NCBI RefSeq assembly: GCF_003226345.1
Contig: NZ_PDOF01000002.1
Span: forward strand, 62,001-126,000
From: Alteribacter lacisalsi
Lineage (GTDB): Bacteria; Bacillota; Bacilli; Bacillales; Salisediminibacteriaceae
Reading direction: 5' to 3'
DNA length: 64,000 bases
This document shows positions 34,951 to 42,921 of this stretch, piece after piece; position 1 is the stretch's first letter; each line of letters opens with the position of its first letter. The position numbers and the translations under genes were made by a program. The notes under the pieces are model-generated. The model was not told where the DNA came from and made no database searches. It worked only from the letters and a program-made list of their open reading frames with translations.

Positions 34951-35571
34951 ATGAGCGGGAATGCGGTAGTAGACAGAATCATGACGGGGTTGGAGATCCT
35001 GGTGAAAGTATTTGTGATTAACGGGCTTTGGATCCTGTTTACCGCCCTCGGATTAGTGGTGTTCGGTATTTTTCCGGCCACGGTGGCCCTACTTGCGGTC
35101 GTGAGGAAGTGGATTATGGGAGAGTCGGACGTGCCGATCTTTAAGACGTTTGCGGGCAGCTACAAAAAGGAGTTCGTTAAGGCGAATCTGTACGGTCTGA
35201 TGATCGTGCTGTACGGATGGGTACTGTACGTGAATTACCAGTACATGCTGTTGGCAGACGGCCTGCTGCAGCTCGTGATGGTGATCGGACTGATCATCAC
35301 AACAAGCCTGTTCCTGCTGACTGTCAGCTTCCTGTTTCCGTCACTCGTTCACTTCAAACTGTCTTTTGTTGAGTACCTGAAGTTTTCCTTTCTCCTCGGT
35401 GTAACGAGGTTCTACCTGCCGGTACTCGCTGGGATCGGCCTGACGATTGTATACCATTCGGTCCTGTTTTACCCTGGCGTGCTCGTCTGGTTCGTGCCTA
35501 GCCTCACCGGTCTCATCCTGATGTCCACTGCATATCAGGCCTTCAGGAAACTCCCCGAAGCGCAGGTGTAA
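34951..35571 (+). CDS. DUF624 (YesL-like) membrane protein
   Basis: A 206-residue protein with about five hydrophobic segments and the DUF624 start (ILVKVFVINGLWILFTALGLVVFGIFPATVALLAVVRKWIMGE). YesL-type proteins are commonly encoded beside carbohydrate ABC importers in Bacilli; their exact role is unknown. It follows the phosphorylase by 22 bases behind GAAGGTGATTGG and ends the operon. The stop is followed after 2 bases by a family A repeat and then a terminator. Confidence 0.9.
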   Translation: MSGNAVVDRIMTGLEILVKVFVINGLWILFTALGLVVFGIFPATVALLAVVRKWIMGESDVPIFKTFAGSYKKEFVKANLYGLMIVLYGWVLYVNYQYMLLADGLLQLVMVIGLIITTSLFLLTVSFLFPSLVHFKLSFVEYLKFSFLLGVTRFYLPVLAGIGLTIVYHSVLFYPGVLVWFVPSLTGLILMSTAYQAFRKLPEAQV

Positions 35572-35600
35572 GCGGGGACGGTTCTCATGTTGTAAATGTA
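35572..35600 (+). repeat. Family A repeat, single arm
   Basis: GCGGGGACGGTTCTCATG and TTGTAAATG, 2 bases after the DUF624 stop. Confidence 0.75.
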
Positions 35601-35610
35601 ACCATAAAAA

Positions 35611-35648
35611 TAACAGCTTGTCCTTTTTGAGGGCAGGCTGTTTTATTT
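35611..35648 (+). terminator. Terminator of the beta-glucan operon
   Basis: Arms AACAGCTTGTCC and GGGCAGGCTGTT pair with one wobble and are followed by TTATTT. Confidence 0.8.
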
Positions 35649-35732
35649 GAGCATCTGTTTTTGTGGGCGTTCTGTTTATCAGAATCGGAGAAGGAGAAGG
35701 TTGCGCCTGGCGTGAAAATGGAAGGTGAATGC

Positions 35733-35903
35733 CTAGTTTTTTAATGATTCATCGTACTTATTCAGGAGGTCGTCCAAAGCCTGGCTGTAACGAACCGTCT
35801 GCGGGTGTGATAGCCCTTTATTTTTTGCTGATAACATCATGAGAGTGCGAATGGTTTCAATTTCCAATAAAAGACTAGTACATTCAGTGTATTTATTGGG
35901 CAT
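35733..35903 (-). CDS. Spo0E-like sporulation regulatory phosphatase
   Basis: A 56-residue protein. It carries the Spo0E-family helical hairpin with the signature SQALDDLLNKY (the SQxLD motif of aspartyl-phosphate phosphatases) near residues 40-50. Spo0E-type proteins dephosphorylate Spo0A~P and delay sporulation. The start lies behind GGAGTGTGATTAT. It is a single-gene unit between the beta-glucan operon and the His-rich protein gene. Confidence 0.88.
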   Translation of the reverse strand: MPNKYTECTSLLLEIETIRTLMMLSAKNKGLSHPQTVRYSQALDDLLNKYDESLKN

Positions 35904-36080
35904 ATAATCACACTCCTTACTGACTAATTAAAGATACTTTAATTGAATCCTTCAGCCGTGTAAAGAGGAAAACACTTTTATAGTTGGCATTTGACAAAAA
36001 AAGTTAAGTACCGACAGGAAAACAGAAAAGTTGCAAGGTTATATTAGGTGAGGACCGGCCCTAAATGACATGCGAAGTTT

Positions 36081-36125
36081 AAAAAGCCTTCCATCAAGGT
36101 ATTTCCTTAATGGAAGGCTTTTTCT
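36081..36125. terminator. Bidirectional terminator-like hairpin
   Basis: Arms AAAAAGCCTTCCAT and ATGGAAGGCTTTTT are perfectly complementary. The stretch before it (35904-36080) has no ORF I can support. Confidence 0.75.
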
Positions 36126-36208
36126 TTATGCCTGTTTAAACCGGTGATATTCGCACCTGTCTGCGGGCATGATAATGCTGATAATCTTATGAGGAGGAGA
36201 TTTGACCG

Positions 36209-36547
36209 ATGAGCAGCAACTGTGAAACGCACAGCAACCACAAGCATGAGCACTCTCTGTCCTGCGGCCATACGAAAATCAAGCATGGGGACCATATTGA
36301 TTATGTTCACGACGGGCATCTTCATCACAAGCACGAAAGCCACTGGGACGAATGTAAAATTGAAGTGACCGAGCAGAACCCGGATACCTGCACACCGGTG
36401 GAATCGGCGTGCCAGCATAACGATGATTGCGGGCATGAAAAAGTGCCACACGGTGACCACTACGATTACCTCGTGAACGGACGTCTTCACCATGTCCACG
36501 GGGATCATATTGATGATCACGGCCCGGTTGATGTGATTGATAAGTAG
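36209..36547 (+). CDS. His-rich metal-binding protein with two repeats
   Basis: A 112-residue cytosolic protein with about 24 His residues. Two copies of the pattern CGH-x-K-x-x-HGDH-x-DY-x-x-x-G-x-LHH are seen (residues about 19-41 and 73-95), each followed by further HxH motifs. It should bind zinc or a similar metal, as a store or chaperone. The start follows GAGGAGGAGATTTGACCG. TGATAAT direct repeats at about 36169-36186 resemble halves of a Fur or Zur site. A hairpin terminator follows. Confidence 0.7.
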   Translation: MSSNCETHSNHKHEHSLSCGHTKIKHGDHIDYVHDGHLHHKHESHWDECKIEVTEQNPDTCTPVESACQHNDDCGHEKVPHGDHYDYLVNGRLHHVHGDHIDDHGPVDVIDK

Positions 36548-36556
36548 AAATGTTCA

Positions 36557-36592
36557 CAAAAGCTCCCGGCTACTGAGACCGGGAGCTTTTGG
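36557..36592 (+). terminator. Terminator of the His-rich protein gene
   Basis: Arms AAAAGCTCCCGG and CCGGGAGCTTTT are perfectly complementary with a nine-base loop. Confidence 0.85.
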
Positions 36593-36649
36593 TTTGGACA
36601 GGCTATCACTAAGGGCAGCTATAGAACCGTCCAGAGCACGTCTCTGAGA

Positions 36650-37711
36650 CTACTCCTCCACTTTGACTTCCACCCGGTCCACTGCGTTGTACCCGTAGCC
36701 ATTTCGATTCCAGAACGCTGTTTCAGGCTGTGCCGCGCCTGAAGCATCAACGGCCTTCGACAGTATAGTGTAGTTCCCCGGCTGAACATCCAGCCACTCC
36801 ATGCTCCAGCGCGTCCAGTGGTATCCAACCTGTTCAGGATCGAGTTCTGCTTCCGACCAGGAAGTACCTCCGTCTGTACTCACGTAGATACGGGCAATGA
36901 CACCTGTACTGCTCCAGGCAATCCCATGGATGGTGTGGGATCCAGACGGCAGTATAGCTCTTTGCATGGGCTGGAGAATAGAACTGTCCAGCTTGATTTC
37001 TGTAACGGGAAATGCCCCCTCGTCGCTGTCTTTGTCAGGATAGCATACGTAATCTTCCGTCTGATAAGGTCCTGTGAATGATTCTTCGGAAACGCGGATC
37101 TGCCTAAGCCATTTTACGGAAGCCATCGCGTACCAGCCCGGCACGATGAGGCGGAGGGGATACCCCATTTTAAAGGGAATTGACCGGTCATTGTAGGCGT
37201 AGGCAATGATCGTATCTTCATGCGTTGCTTTCTCAAGTGGAAGGGAGCGGGCAAAGGAAACGCTCCCCTCTGTTCCCGGTCTTTTTCCCCGGTCCATACC
37301 AATTGTCACCACTTCGGCGGCCCCTTCTTTTACAACGGCTTTCTCCAGAAGGGTCTTCAATGGTACCCCGGTCCAGTATCCCTGGCTGATGGCGCCTTTT
37401 TCCCACTGCTCTCCGTAAACTACAGGTTCAAACAGGCCCCGCTTGTTCCCGGCACATTCAAGCAGTGCAGGGACGGTAACAGCCGGGAGAGCGAGGAGGT
37501 CCTGAAGAGAAAACCAGAGAGGGTTTTCAACGTGTCCCTCCACCTGAAGCCAGTAACTGAGGGGAGAGAGGGAGGGATAGGCAAAGTGATTCCGCCTGAA
37601 ATGAAAACGCGGTTCGGTTGTTTCCGGAATAATGTAGTGAACCGGACTTTCCTGGTTTTCGGGTACAAGACCGCGGGTAGTAAGAAAGGGCCTGACAGAC
37701 GGGGTGCGCAT
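36650..37711 (-). CDS. Sulfite oxidase-like molybdopterin enzyme
   Basis: A 353-residue protein with the oxidoreductase molybdopterin-binding domain (about 45-230) and a C-terminal Mo-co dimerisation immunoglobulin-like domain (about 245-350, VSTDGGTSWSEAEL). The molybdenum ligand Cys86 lies in LLECAGNKRG; NDRSIPFKMGYPLRLIVPGWYAM is the conserved substrate and cofactor block. No haem domain, signal peptide or Tat motif is seen, so it would be cytosolic. The start at 37711 follows GGAAGGTGG; a longer frame runs into a family A repeat. Confidence 0.88.
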   Translation of the reverse strand: MRTPSVRPFLTTRGLVPENQESPVHYIIPETTEPRFHFRRNHFAYPSLSPLSYWLQVEGHVENPLWFSLQDLLALPAVTVPALLECAGNKRGLFEPVVYGEQWEKGAISQGYWTGVPLKTLLEKAVVKEGAAEVVTIGMDRGKRPGTEGSVSFARSLPLEKATHEDTIIAYAYNDRSIPFKMGYPLRLIVPGWYAMASVKWLRQIRVSEESFTGPYQTEDYVCYPDKDSDEGAFPVTEIKLDSSILQPMQRAILPSGSHTIHGIAWSSTGVIARIYVSTDGGTSWSEAELDPEQVGYHWTRWSMEWLDVQPGNYTILSKAVDASGAAQPETAFWNRNGYGYNAVDRVEVKVEE

Positions 37712-37809
37712 GATGATCGCCACCTTCCGGTAAGTATCACACCAGTGTATGATTTCACTGTCCGGTTCCATGACTGTAAAAAACGACTTGCGCAGGGGAA
37801 AAGTGCAAA

Positions 37810-37866
37810 AAGGGGACGGTTCTCTCATTACATTTTTCGAAAATGCAACGTAAGAACCGTCCCCAT
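37810..37866 (-). repeat. Family A repeat, inverted pair
   Basis: GGGGACGGTTCTCTCATTAC and the reverse arm GTAAGAACCGTCCCC enclose CATTTTTCGAAAATG. It lies 8 bases beyond the stop of the MFS gene. Confidence 0.85.
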
Positions 37867-37872
37867 TTTACA

Positions 37873-39177
37873 TTACGACACGCCTGCTTCTTCTTTTTTA
37901 TCCTCGGCCTCTGACCTGAGTGCCATCCCAGTAGATTCGCTGGCTTTTTCTGCCTGAGGCTTTCCCCACAGAAACGGCTGAAACACGATACCGAACACGC
38001 CGATCCCGAGCACTGTCAGCCCGACTGCCTGGTAGACGCCGAATACGCTGAACATTTGTACAAGAAGACCGCCGGCGATGGGGGCTGCGAGGAGAATCAC
38101 GCCGGTCAGGGAGTTAAACAGGCCGGACATTTGGCCGACTTTTCCCTCGGGGCTCTCTTTTTGGAGAATGTAGCTGTAGACTACACTGAAAATCCCGGCT
38201 CCGACACCAACGGCAAAACAGGCGATCACAGGCCAGAACAGAGAGATCCCCGGGGTAAGCAAACCTACACCTGCAAAGCCTGCGCCGATCAGGGCCACAG
38301 AGGTGCCGAGAAAAGAGCCGTACCGTTTCAGTTCCCGAAGCCTGTTCATGACCATGATGATCACGACAGCTCCGAGGCCCGAGGCAGCCATGGCGTAGCC
38401 AAGAACCTCCTGTCTGGCCGGGTAAACTTCACGAAACAGGACACCGAACTGGGCGTCCACCAACTGGATCGCCGTAAACGCTGCCAGGGAGAAGGCGAAG
38501 CTCACAAACATCACTTTTGAAGAAAAAAGGATCTGCCATCCGTTTCGCCACGTCTGCCAGAACGGCTCGCGGGGTTCTTTTGAAATTGATGTGCCTGCTG
38601 TATCAAGGTGACGGATCTTCACCAGAATTGCGGCTGAAATCACCAGAGCCCCTGCATAAACAGCAAAGCTGACCTGAGGGGCAAACGCTGCCGCCAGGGA
38701 TGCGCCGAGAAACGGACCGATGATTTTGGAAAGCTGATTGACCGTACCGTTCAGCGTCACGGCTTTTAAGACGTGATCAGGTGCTACTACTTGGCGGATG
38801 ATCGCCTGCTGGGCTGGAAAGTGAACAATCGTCGCTGTGGACCGCGCAAGGATCACGAGGAGAGCAGCCCAGGGGTTCGCTGTGAAAATCAGCGCTACAG
38901 TCAGGCAAGCCGTCACCACATCAGCCGTGAGCATAATCGTCACTTTATGATAACGGTCCACGAGAATGCCGGCAAACTGGCTGAAAGCCGCATGCGGGAG
39001 GGCATAGGCGACCGGGATGAGCGCGATCATCCACGGCTCGGCCTGCCAGACGTAGCTGAAAATGAGGAAAACGGCAATCATATCAAAAAACTGGCCAAGT
39101 GTTGAAATAGAATAGGAAGTGAAAAGCTTTACATAGTTTTTATTTGTCCAAATGGATGGCGTATTTGTCTGCACCAT
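37873..39177 (-). CDS. MFS exporter (EntS/MFS_3-like)
   Basis: A 434-residue transporter with about 12 transmembrane segments. FFDMIAVFLIFSYVW, the loop AGILVDRYHKVTIML (motif A-like) and FPAQQAIIRQVV are typical of MFS_3 exporters, such as siderophore or macrolide pumps. The start MVQTNTPSIW follows GGCAGGTGATGACG. It is about 50 bases downstream of a winged-helix regulator gene on the same strand, which may sense the substrate. The substrate is unknown. Confidence 0.9.
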   Translation of the reverse strand: MVQTNTPSIWTNKNYVKLFTSYSISTLGQFFDMIAVFLIFSYVWQAEPWMIALIPVAYALPHAAFSQFAGILVDRYHKVTIMLTADVVTACLTVALIFTANPWAALLVILARSTATIVHFPAQQAIIRQVVAPDHVLKAVTLNGTVNQLSKIIGPFLGASLAAAFAPQVSFAVYAGALVISAAILVKIRHLDTAGTSISKEPREPFWQTWRNGWQILFSSKVMFVSFAFSLAAFTAIQLVDAQFGVLFREVYPARQEVLGYAMAASGLGAVVIIMVMNRLRELKRYGSFLGTSVALIGAGFAGVGLLTPGISLFWPVIACFAVGVGAGIFSVVYSYILQKESPEGKVGQMSGLFNSLTGVILLAAPIAGGLLVQMFSVFGVYQAVGLTVLGIGVFGIVFQPFLWGKPQAEKASESTGMALRSEAEDKKEEAGVS

Positions 39178-39227
39178 CGTCATCACCTGCCTTACTGCAA
39201 GTGTAAACCGCCAATGTCAGAGCAATA

Positions 39228-40343
39228 TCAGAGGAAAAATGCCGCGCGTTTTTTTATTGTTTTTTTCAGTTCGATCAGGCGTGTGGAGGCGTAGTATTCG
39301 TCTTTCTTTTTCCGGAAATAGCGGATCGTTCCGGGAGCGGCCCCCGCTTTAGGCAGAAGCAGATCAATGAGCTGAAACAGAAAAAGGTTATAGTAGGTGT
39401 GGCCTGAGCGCCGGATCATCTCCAGCGCCTCATTGATCCACGATTTTCCCTCTTCCTTTCGGCCTGCATGCGTTGCTCCAATTCCTTCCAGCAGCGTCAG
39501 CGCGGCTTTTTCCCGCAAGTACGGATGGGCTTCGAGCACCCCGCGGATGCCGGTCAGTTCTTCGGTAAAAAGAGCCGGATCGCCTTTGTAAAAGAGAACG
39601 GCAGCCTTCATGATTCGTAGAGCGGGATAAAACCCATGATCTTCAGACTCCACCATCATGAGGCCTTCCTCCACGAACGCTATTGAATGATCCGGTTTTC
39701 CCGCTTTCATGTAGAGGGGCGGGAGAGTGAAAAACTTCAGGTCCATCGCCTCGACTTCCTTTATATCTGCTTTTCTTTCAAGGGTCCGTTCGATCAGTTC
39801 AATCGCTGCCTCCGTGTTTTCCTCCACATGACTGTAGAGAAAAAGGGGGAGGAATGTGAAGTCGTTGTGATCCGACTGCTCAAGCAGCGCTGTAAAGTCA
39901 CTGTTTAGCAGAAAATTGACGAGGCGGTGCTGCCTGGTGAAGGCAGATCCCAGCTCCCGGCTGTTCAGCAGCTCTTTCAGCGCTTTTCCCTGACCGAACT
40001 TATAGTAGGTGCTGAACAGCTGATCGGTCTGGCGGGAAAGCTCTTCCGGAAAAGGATCGGTACTCTCGTCCTTCAGCTCGAGACAGTAGCCGAGCCCTTT
40101 AACGGTCCGGATCTCGACCGTATCGCTGAACGACTTCAGTTTCTGCCTCAGTCTGTATATGTGGTCATCCACCGTCCGATCCGTCGGTGCTTCCATCGGC
40201 CAGACCGCATCGAGAAGGGCATCACGGGAAAACGTCCGGCCCGCGTGTGCATGCAGGTAAACGAGGAGGTTGTATTCCTTCCGCCTGAGGGCGATCGTCT
40301 CCCCGCCAATCGTAACCGTATAATCAGAATCGGAAAATCGCAT
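39228..40343 (-). CDS. OmpR-type winged-helix protein with TPR-like C-terminal half
   Basis: A 371-residue protein. Residues 1-95 form an OmpR/PhoB-type DNA-binding domain (YNLLVYLHAHAGRTFSRDALLDAVWP, DRTVDDHIYRLRQKL, VKGLGYCLEL) but no receiver domain precedes it. The rest is all-helical, TPR-like. This order resembles SARP-type or ToxR-like one-component regulators. It probably controls the MFS gene directly downstream. The start follows TGAGGAGGTGTGGAG. Confidence 0.82.
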   Translation of the reverse strand: MRFSDSDYTVTIGGETIALRRKEYNLLVYLHAHAGRTFSRDALLDAVWPMEAPTDRTVDDHIYRLRQKLKSFSDTVEIRTVKGLGYCLELKDESTDPFPEELSRQTDQLFSTYYKFGQGKALKELLNSRELGSAFTRQHRLVNFLLNSDFTALLEQSDHNDFTFLPLFLYSHVEENTEAAIELIERTLERKADIKEVEAMDLKFFTLPPLYMKAGKPDHSIAFVEEGLMMVESEDHGFYPALRIMKAAVLFYKGDPALFTEELTGIRGVLEAHPYLREKAALTLLEGIGATHAGRKEEGKSWINEALEMIRRSGHTYYNLFLFQLIDLLLPKAGAAPGTIRYFRKKKDEYYASTRLIELKKTIKKRAAFFL

Positions 40344-40386
40344 CTCCACACCTCCTCAAAAGTTTCTTTTCTATTATTATGCCAGA

Positions 40387-40458
40387 TGGGGACGGTTCTC
40401 GCGTTGCATTTTTTGCAGCTGCTGAAGGTGTGCAACACGAGAACCGTCCCTCAATTGC
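40387..40458 (+). repeat. Family A repeat, inverted pair
   Basis: TGGGGACGGTTCTCGCGTTGCA and TGCAACACGAGAACCGTCCC flank a short interior; it lies between divergent genes. Confidence 0.85.
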
Positions 40459-40529
40459 ATTTTTGGAGAAGGGTCTGGTGGTTTTATGTCCAATAGAGTA
40501 ATAGGGACTTTTTCAGAAGGAGTGAGCTA

Positions 40530-41528
40530 ATGTACAAGATCAGGGGTAATGATGTGGAAACCTTGGAACCGGCTACATTTTCCGAGCTGGGCATGAGTGA
40601 AAATGATATCGAGGAACTGCTTCGCTTGAATATCAGTATGCTGCATGATGAGGAGGAATCGCTGCTTGTCGTTGGGAAACAAGTACGCAACGAAAAACAG
40701 GGGCGTAGTGATCTAACTGCAGTTGACCAAAACGGAAATATCGTTCTAATTGAAATTAAGCGTGACAGGAGGGACATTGAACACCGAAAAGAAGCGTTTG
40801 AATTTCAGGCAATTCGTTATGCGGCCAGCTATGCAACGATAAAGGATCCTGACGAGCTGGTTGAAAAAGTGTATACACCTTATCTTGCGAATTACTACAA
40901 AAAAGAAGGGCAAGGAGATCTTACCTATTCTGAACTTGGAGCAAGAAAATTGACGGAATTTCTGGTGGAGAACGGTTCTGAACAGACTTTTAATTTGAAA
41001 CAGCGCATCATGTTGGTAGCTTCCGATTTTGATGAACAGACCCTGTCTGCAGTCGCATGGTTAAACTCGAATGGCGTTGAGATCAGCTGCCTGAAGCTGA
41101 TTCCATATCAAATTGACGGAAGTACCTACATTTATGTAGATAAATTGCTTCCTATTATGGACTATGGAGATTACTACGTAAATATTAGTGTTAAATCAGG
41201 TGGTTTGCAGCTGCCCACTTCAAAAAAGAAGGATATATCGAGGCGCTCGCTTCCCAAGATCGACAAACTGCTCGAGTGGGGAGCCGTTCATGACGGAGAC
41301 ATCCTGAAAGCCAGAGGAAGGGAGGAAGAGGGAGTCCTGCTTCCCAACGGCAAAATTAGATCAAATGGAGAAGAAGTGTCCCTCCAGTCCTGGCTGCAAG
41401 GGATTTTCGGCTGGTCGAGTGTCCAGACCTATCACTTCACAATTCACAAAGAAAGTGGAAAATCCCTGGGAGAAATCCGAGCTGCCTTTATGGAACAGCT
41501 AGAAAAAGAGAGCATCATCAAAGAGTAA
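40530..41528 (+). CDS. Predicted PD-(D/E)XK nuclease with C-terminal RAMA-like domain
   Basis: A 332-residue protein. Residues about 45-100 carry a restriction-endonuclease-like core: GRSDLTAVD, then IVLIEIKRD with the Asp...Glu-x-Lys metal-binding triad, then FEFQAIRYAA. This resembles the NucS/DUF91-like nuclease family. Residues about 250-330 (KIDKLLEWGAVHDGDIL, GVLLPNGKIRSNGEEVSLQSWL, IFGWSSVQTYHF) resemble a RAMA domain, predicted to read modified DNA bases. The combination suggests a modification-dependent nuclease or defence protein; this is inference. It stands alone between family A repeats, behind AAGGAGTGAGCTA. Confidence 0.65.
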   Translation: MYKIRGNDVETLEPATFSELGMSENDIEELLRLNISMLHDEEESLLVVGKQVRNEKQGRSDLTAVDQNGNIVLIEIKRDRRDIEHRKEAFEFQAIRYAASYATIKDPDELVEKVYTPYLANYYKKEGQGDLTYSELGARKLTEFLVENGSEQTFNLKQRIMLVASDFDEQTLSAVAWLNSNGVEISCLKLIPYQIDGSTYIYVDKLLPIMDYGDYYVNISVKSGGLQLPTSKKKDISRRSLPKIDKLLEWGAVHDGDILKARGREEEGVLLPNGKIRSNGEEVSLQSWLQGIFGWSSVQTYHFTIHKESGKSLGEIRAAFMEQLEKESIIKE

Positions 41529-41566
41529 CATTTTCCTAAGTACGGACTGTTGTAAAGCAGGTTGTT

Positions 41567-41600
41567 GACAGGTGCAGCACGAGAACCGTCCCTGCGTGGC
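41567..41600 (-). repeat. Family A repeat, single reverse arm
   Basis: GCAGCACGAGAACCGTCCCTG, the reverse orientation arm, between the nuclease and DUF456 genes. Confidence 0.7.
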
Positions 41601-41698
41601 ACCTGGAATTATCCTTCTAAAGTCAGGCTTTGGTACAATGGCTATACGGGTACATAATAGTAATACGTCGCAGCAGAAACTGCCTGTAAGGAGTTATT

Positions 41699-42178
41699 AT
41701 GGATATTTTAATGTGGATCATCATTATTGCCTTTTTCGTACTGAGCTTTGTCGGCCTCATTTACCCGGTCATTCCGGGAATTCTCATGATCTGGCTCGGC
41801 TATCTGACGTATCATTTCGTGATGGACGGGCTCGGCATGTGGACGTGGCTCAGCCTGATTGTGCTTACGGTTTTCGTATTCGTGGCTGATTTTATTGCCA
41901 ACTATGTTTTTGTGACCAAAACGGGAGGATCGAAGTGGGGCGGCCGCATGGCGATCATAGGGATCATCGTCGGCGTGTTTGTGATCCCGCCGTTCGGTAT
42001 TATCGTTGTCCCATTTATTCTCGTTGTGCTCACAGAGTACATGCAGACAAAAAATGCCCGCTCTGCGATGAAAATTGGAACGGGGACAGTGTTTGCCTTC
42101 TTAAGCAGCACAGTGGCTAAGTTTATCATCCAGGTGATTATTATTGGTATTTTCTTCTGGGATGTGTGGCTGAGGTAA
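41699..42178 (+). CDS. DUF456 membrane protein
   Basis: A 159-residue protein with four or five transmembrane segments and the DUF456 hallmarks: VGLIYPVIPGILMIWLGYL near the N-terminus and GSKWGGRMAIIGIIVGVFVIPPFG in the middle. The glycine-zipper-like GxxxG spacing is typical. Function is unknown. The start follows TAAGGAGTTATT. A good terminator lies directly after the stop. Confidence 0.85.
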   Translation: MDILMWIIIIAFFVLSFVGLIYPVIPGILMIWLGYLTYHFVMDGLGMWTWLSLIVLTVFVFVADFIANYVFVTKTGGSKWGGRMAIIGIIVGVFVIPPFGIIVVPFILVVLTEYMQTKNARSAMKIGTGTVFAFLSSTVAKFIIQVIIIGIFFWDVWLR

Positions 42179-42180
42179 AA

Positions 42181-42218
42181 GACAGATCTGGCTGTGTCGT
42201 GGTCAGGTCTGTTTTTTT
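42181..42218 (+). terminator. Terminator of the DUF456 gene
   Basis: Arms GACAGATCTG and CAGGTCTGTT pair with one wobble and are followed by a run of seven T residues. Confidence 0.8.
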
Positions 42219-42305
42219 GTGTAATATGAAGGGGTTCTGACTGACGTAGTCGAAGTGTGGAGCAGATATCTAAAGCCGTCGAACGAGCCGGAAGGAGGAC
42301 AGTAC

Positions 42306-42818
42306 ATGAGCGCATCCCTCATTATTCGATTTAAAGCATTTATGATTGATTACTCAATCATTATTATTTACCTATTGCTGCTCCTTGTCACCAGCGTTTT
42401 TCTTTACCCGCAGATTCAGTACGTATTTACAGGCTCGCCAGCCACTGCGCAATTAGCCGGCTTTTTGCTTGTTACAATGCCCGTTTCCGTTTACTTCATC
42501 GTTGGTGATTCAGCGATGGGCGGGCAGACGTTTGGTAAAAGAGCAGTGGAGATTCGAACAGTAACAGAGGCTGGAGAACCTGTGTCAGTCTTTCGAGCGA
42601 TAGTCAGAACCGCCCTAAAATTTCTTCCGTGGGAGCTGTCCCACTTTCTCGTTTACAGACTTATGTACCTGGAAGACACATCAGTGCCAATCGTCTACTA
42701 TATTCTCGGGGGCACCATTTACGCGCTCATGTTTGCTTACATCCTGACTGCCATCTTCACCCGAAAGAAGCAGACCCTCTACGACCTGATCGTACAAACA
42801 AAAGTAGTAAAGAGGTAG
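42306..42818 (+). CDS. RDD-family membrane protein
   Basis: A 170-residue protein with the RDD layout: RFKAFMIDYSIIIIYLLLLL at the N-terminus, a central GGQTFGKRAVEIRTV motif and KKQTLYDLIVQTKVV at the end. RDD proteins are small membrane proteins, some linked to sodium/proton exchange or salt tolerance. The start follows GGAAGGAGGACAGTAC. The stop is followed after 5 bases by a family A repeat. A second RDD protein is encoded at 59688-60125. Confidence 0.85.
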   Translation: MSASLIIRFKAFMIDYSIIIIYLLLLLVTSVFLYPQIQYVFTGSPATAQLAGFLLVTMPVSVYFIVGDSAMGGQTFGKRAVEIRTVTEAGEPVSVFRAIVRTALKFLPWELSHFLVYRLMYLEDTSVPIVYYILGGTIYALMFAYILTAIFTRKKQTLYDLIVQTKVVKR

Positions 42819-42821
42819 TAA

Positions 42822-42921
42822 AGGGGGACGGTTTTTACTTAGCATGATCTGTAGCTGAAATTTAAGCCTAGCACCTTTTAAGAGAATTAATCATGCCAAG
42901 CGGGTACCGTCCCCGCTTAGC
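42822..42921 (-). repeat. Family A repeat pair with wide interior; overlaps the 3' end of a gene
   Basis: GGGGGACGGTTTTTACTTAG at 42823 and the reverse arm CCAAGCGGGTACCGTCCCC near 42895-42915. The reverse arm supplies the last codons and stop of the serine hydrolase gene. Confidence 0.8.

Noticed and set aside
35991-36080. TTGACA at 35991 and the terminator at 36081 as a small RNA gene
   Set aside because: No acceptable -10 element is found 16-18 bases downstream.
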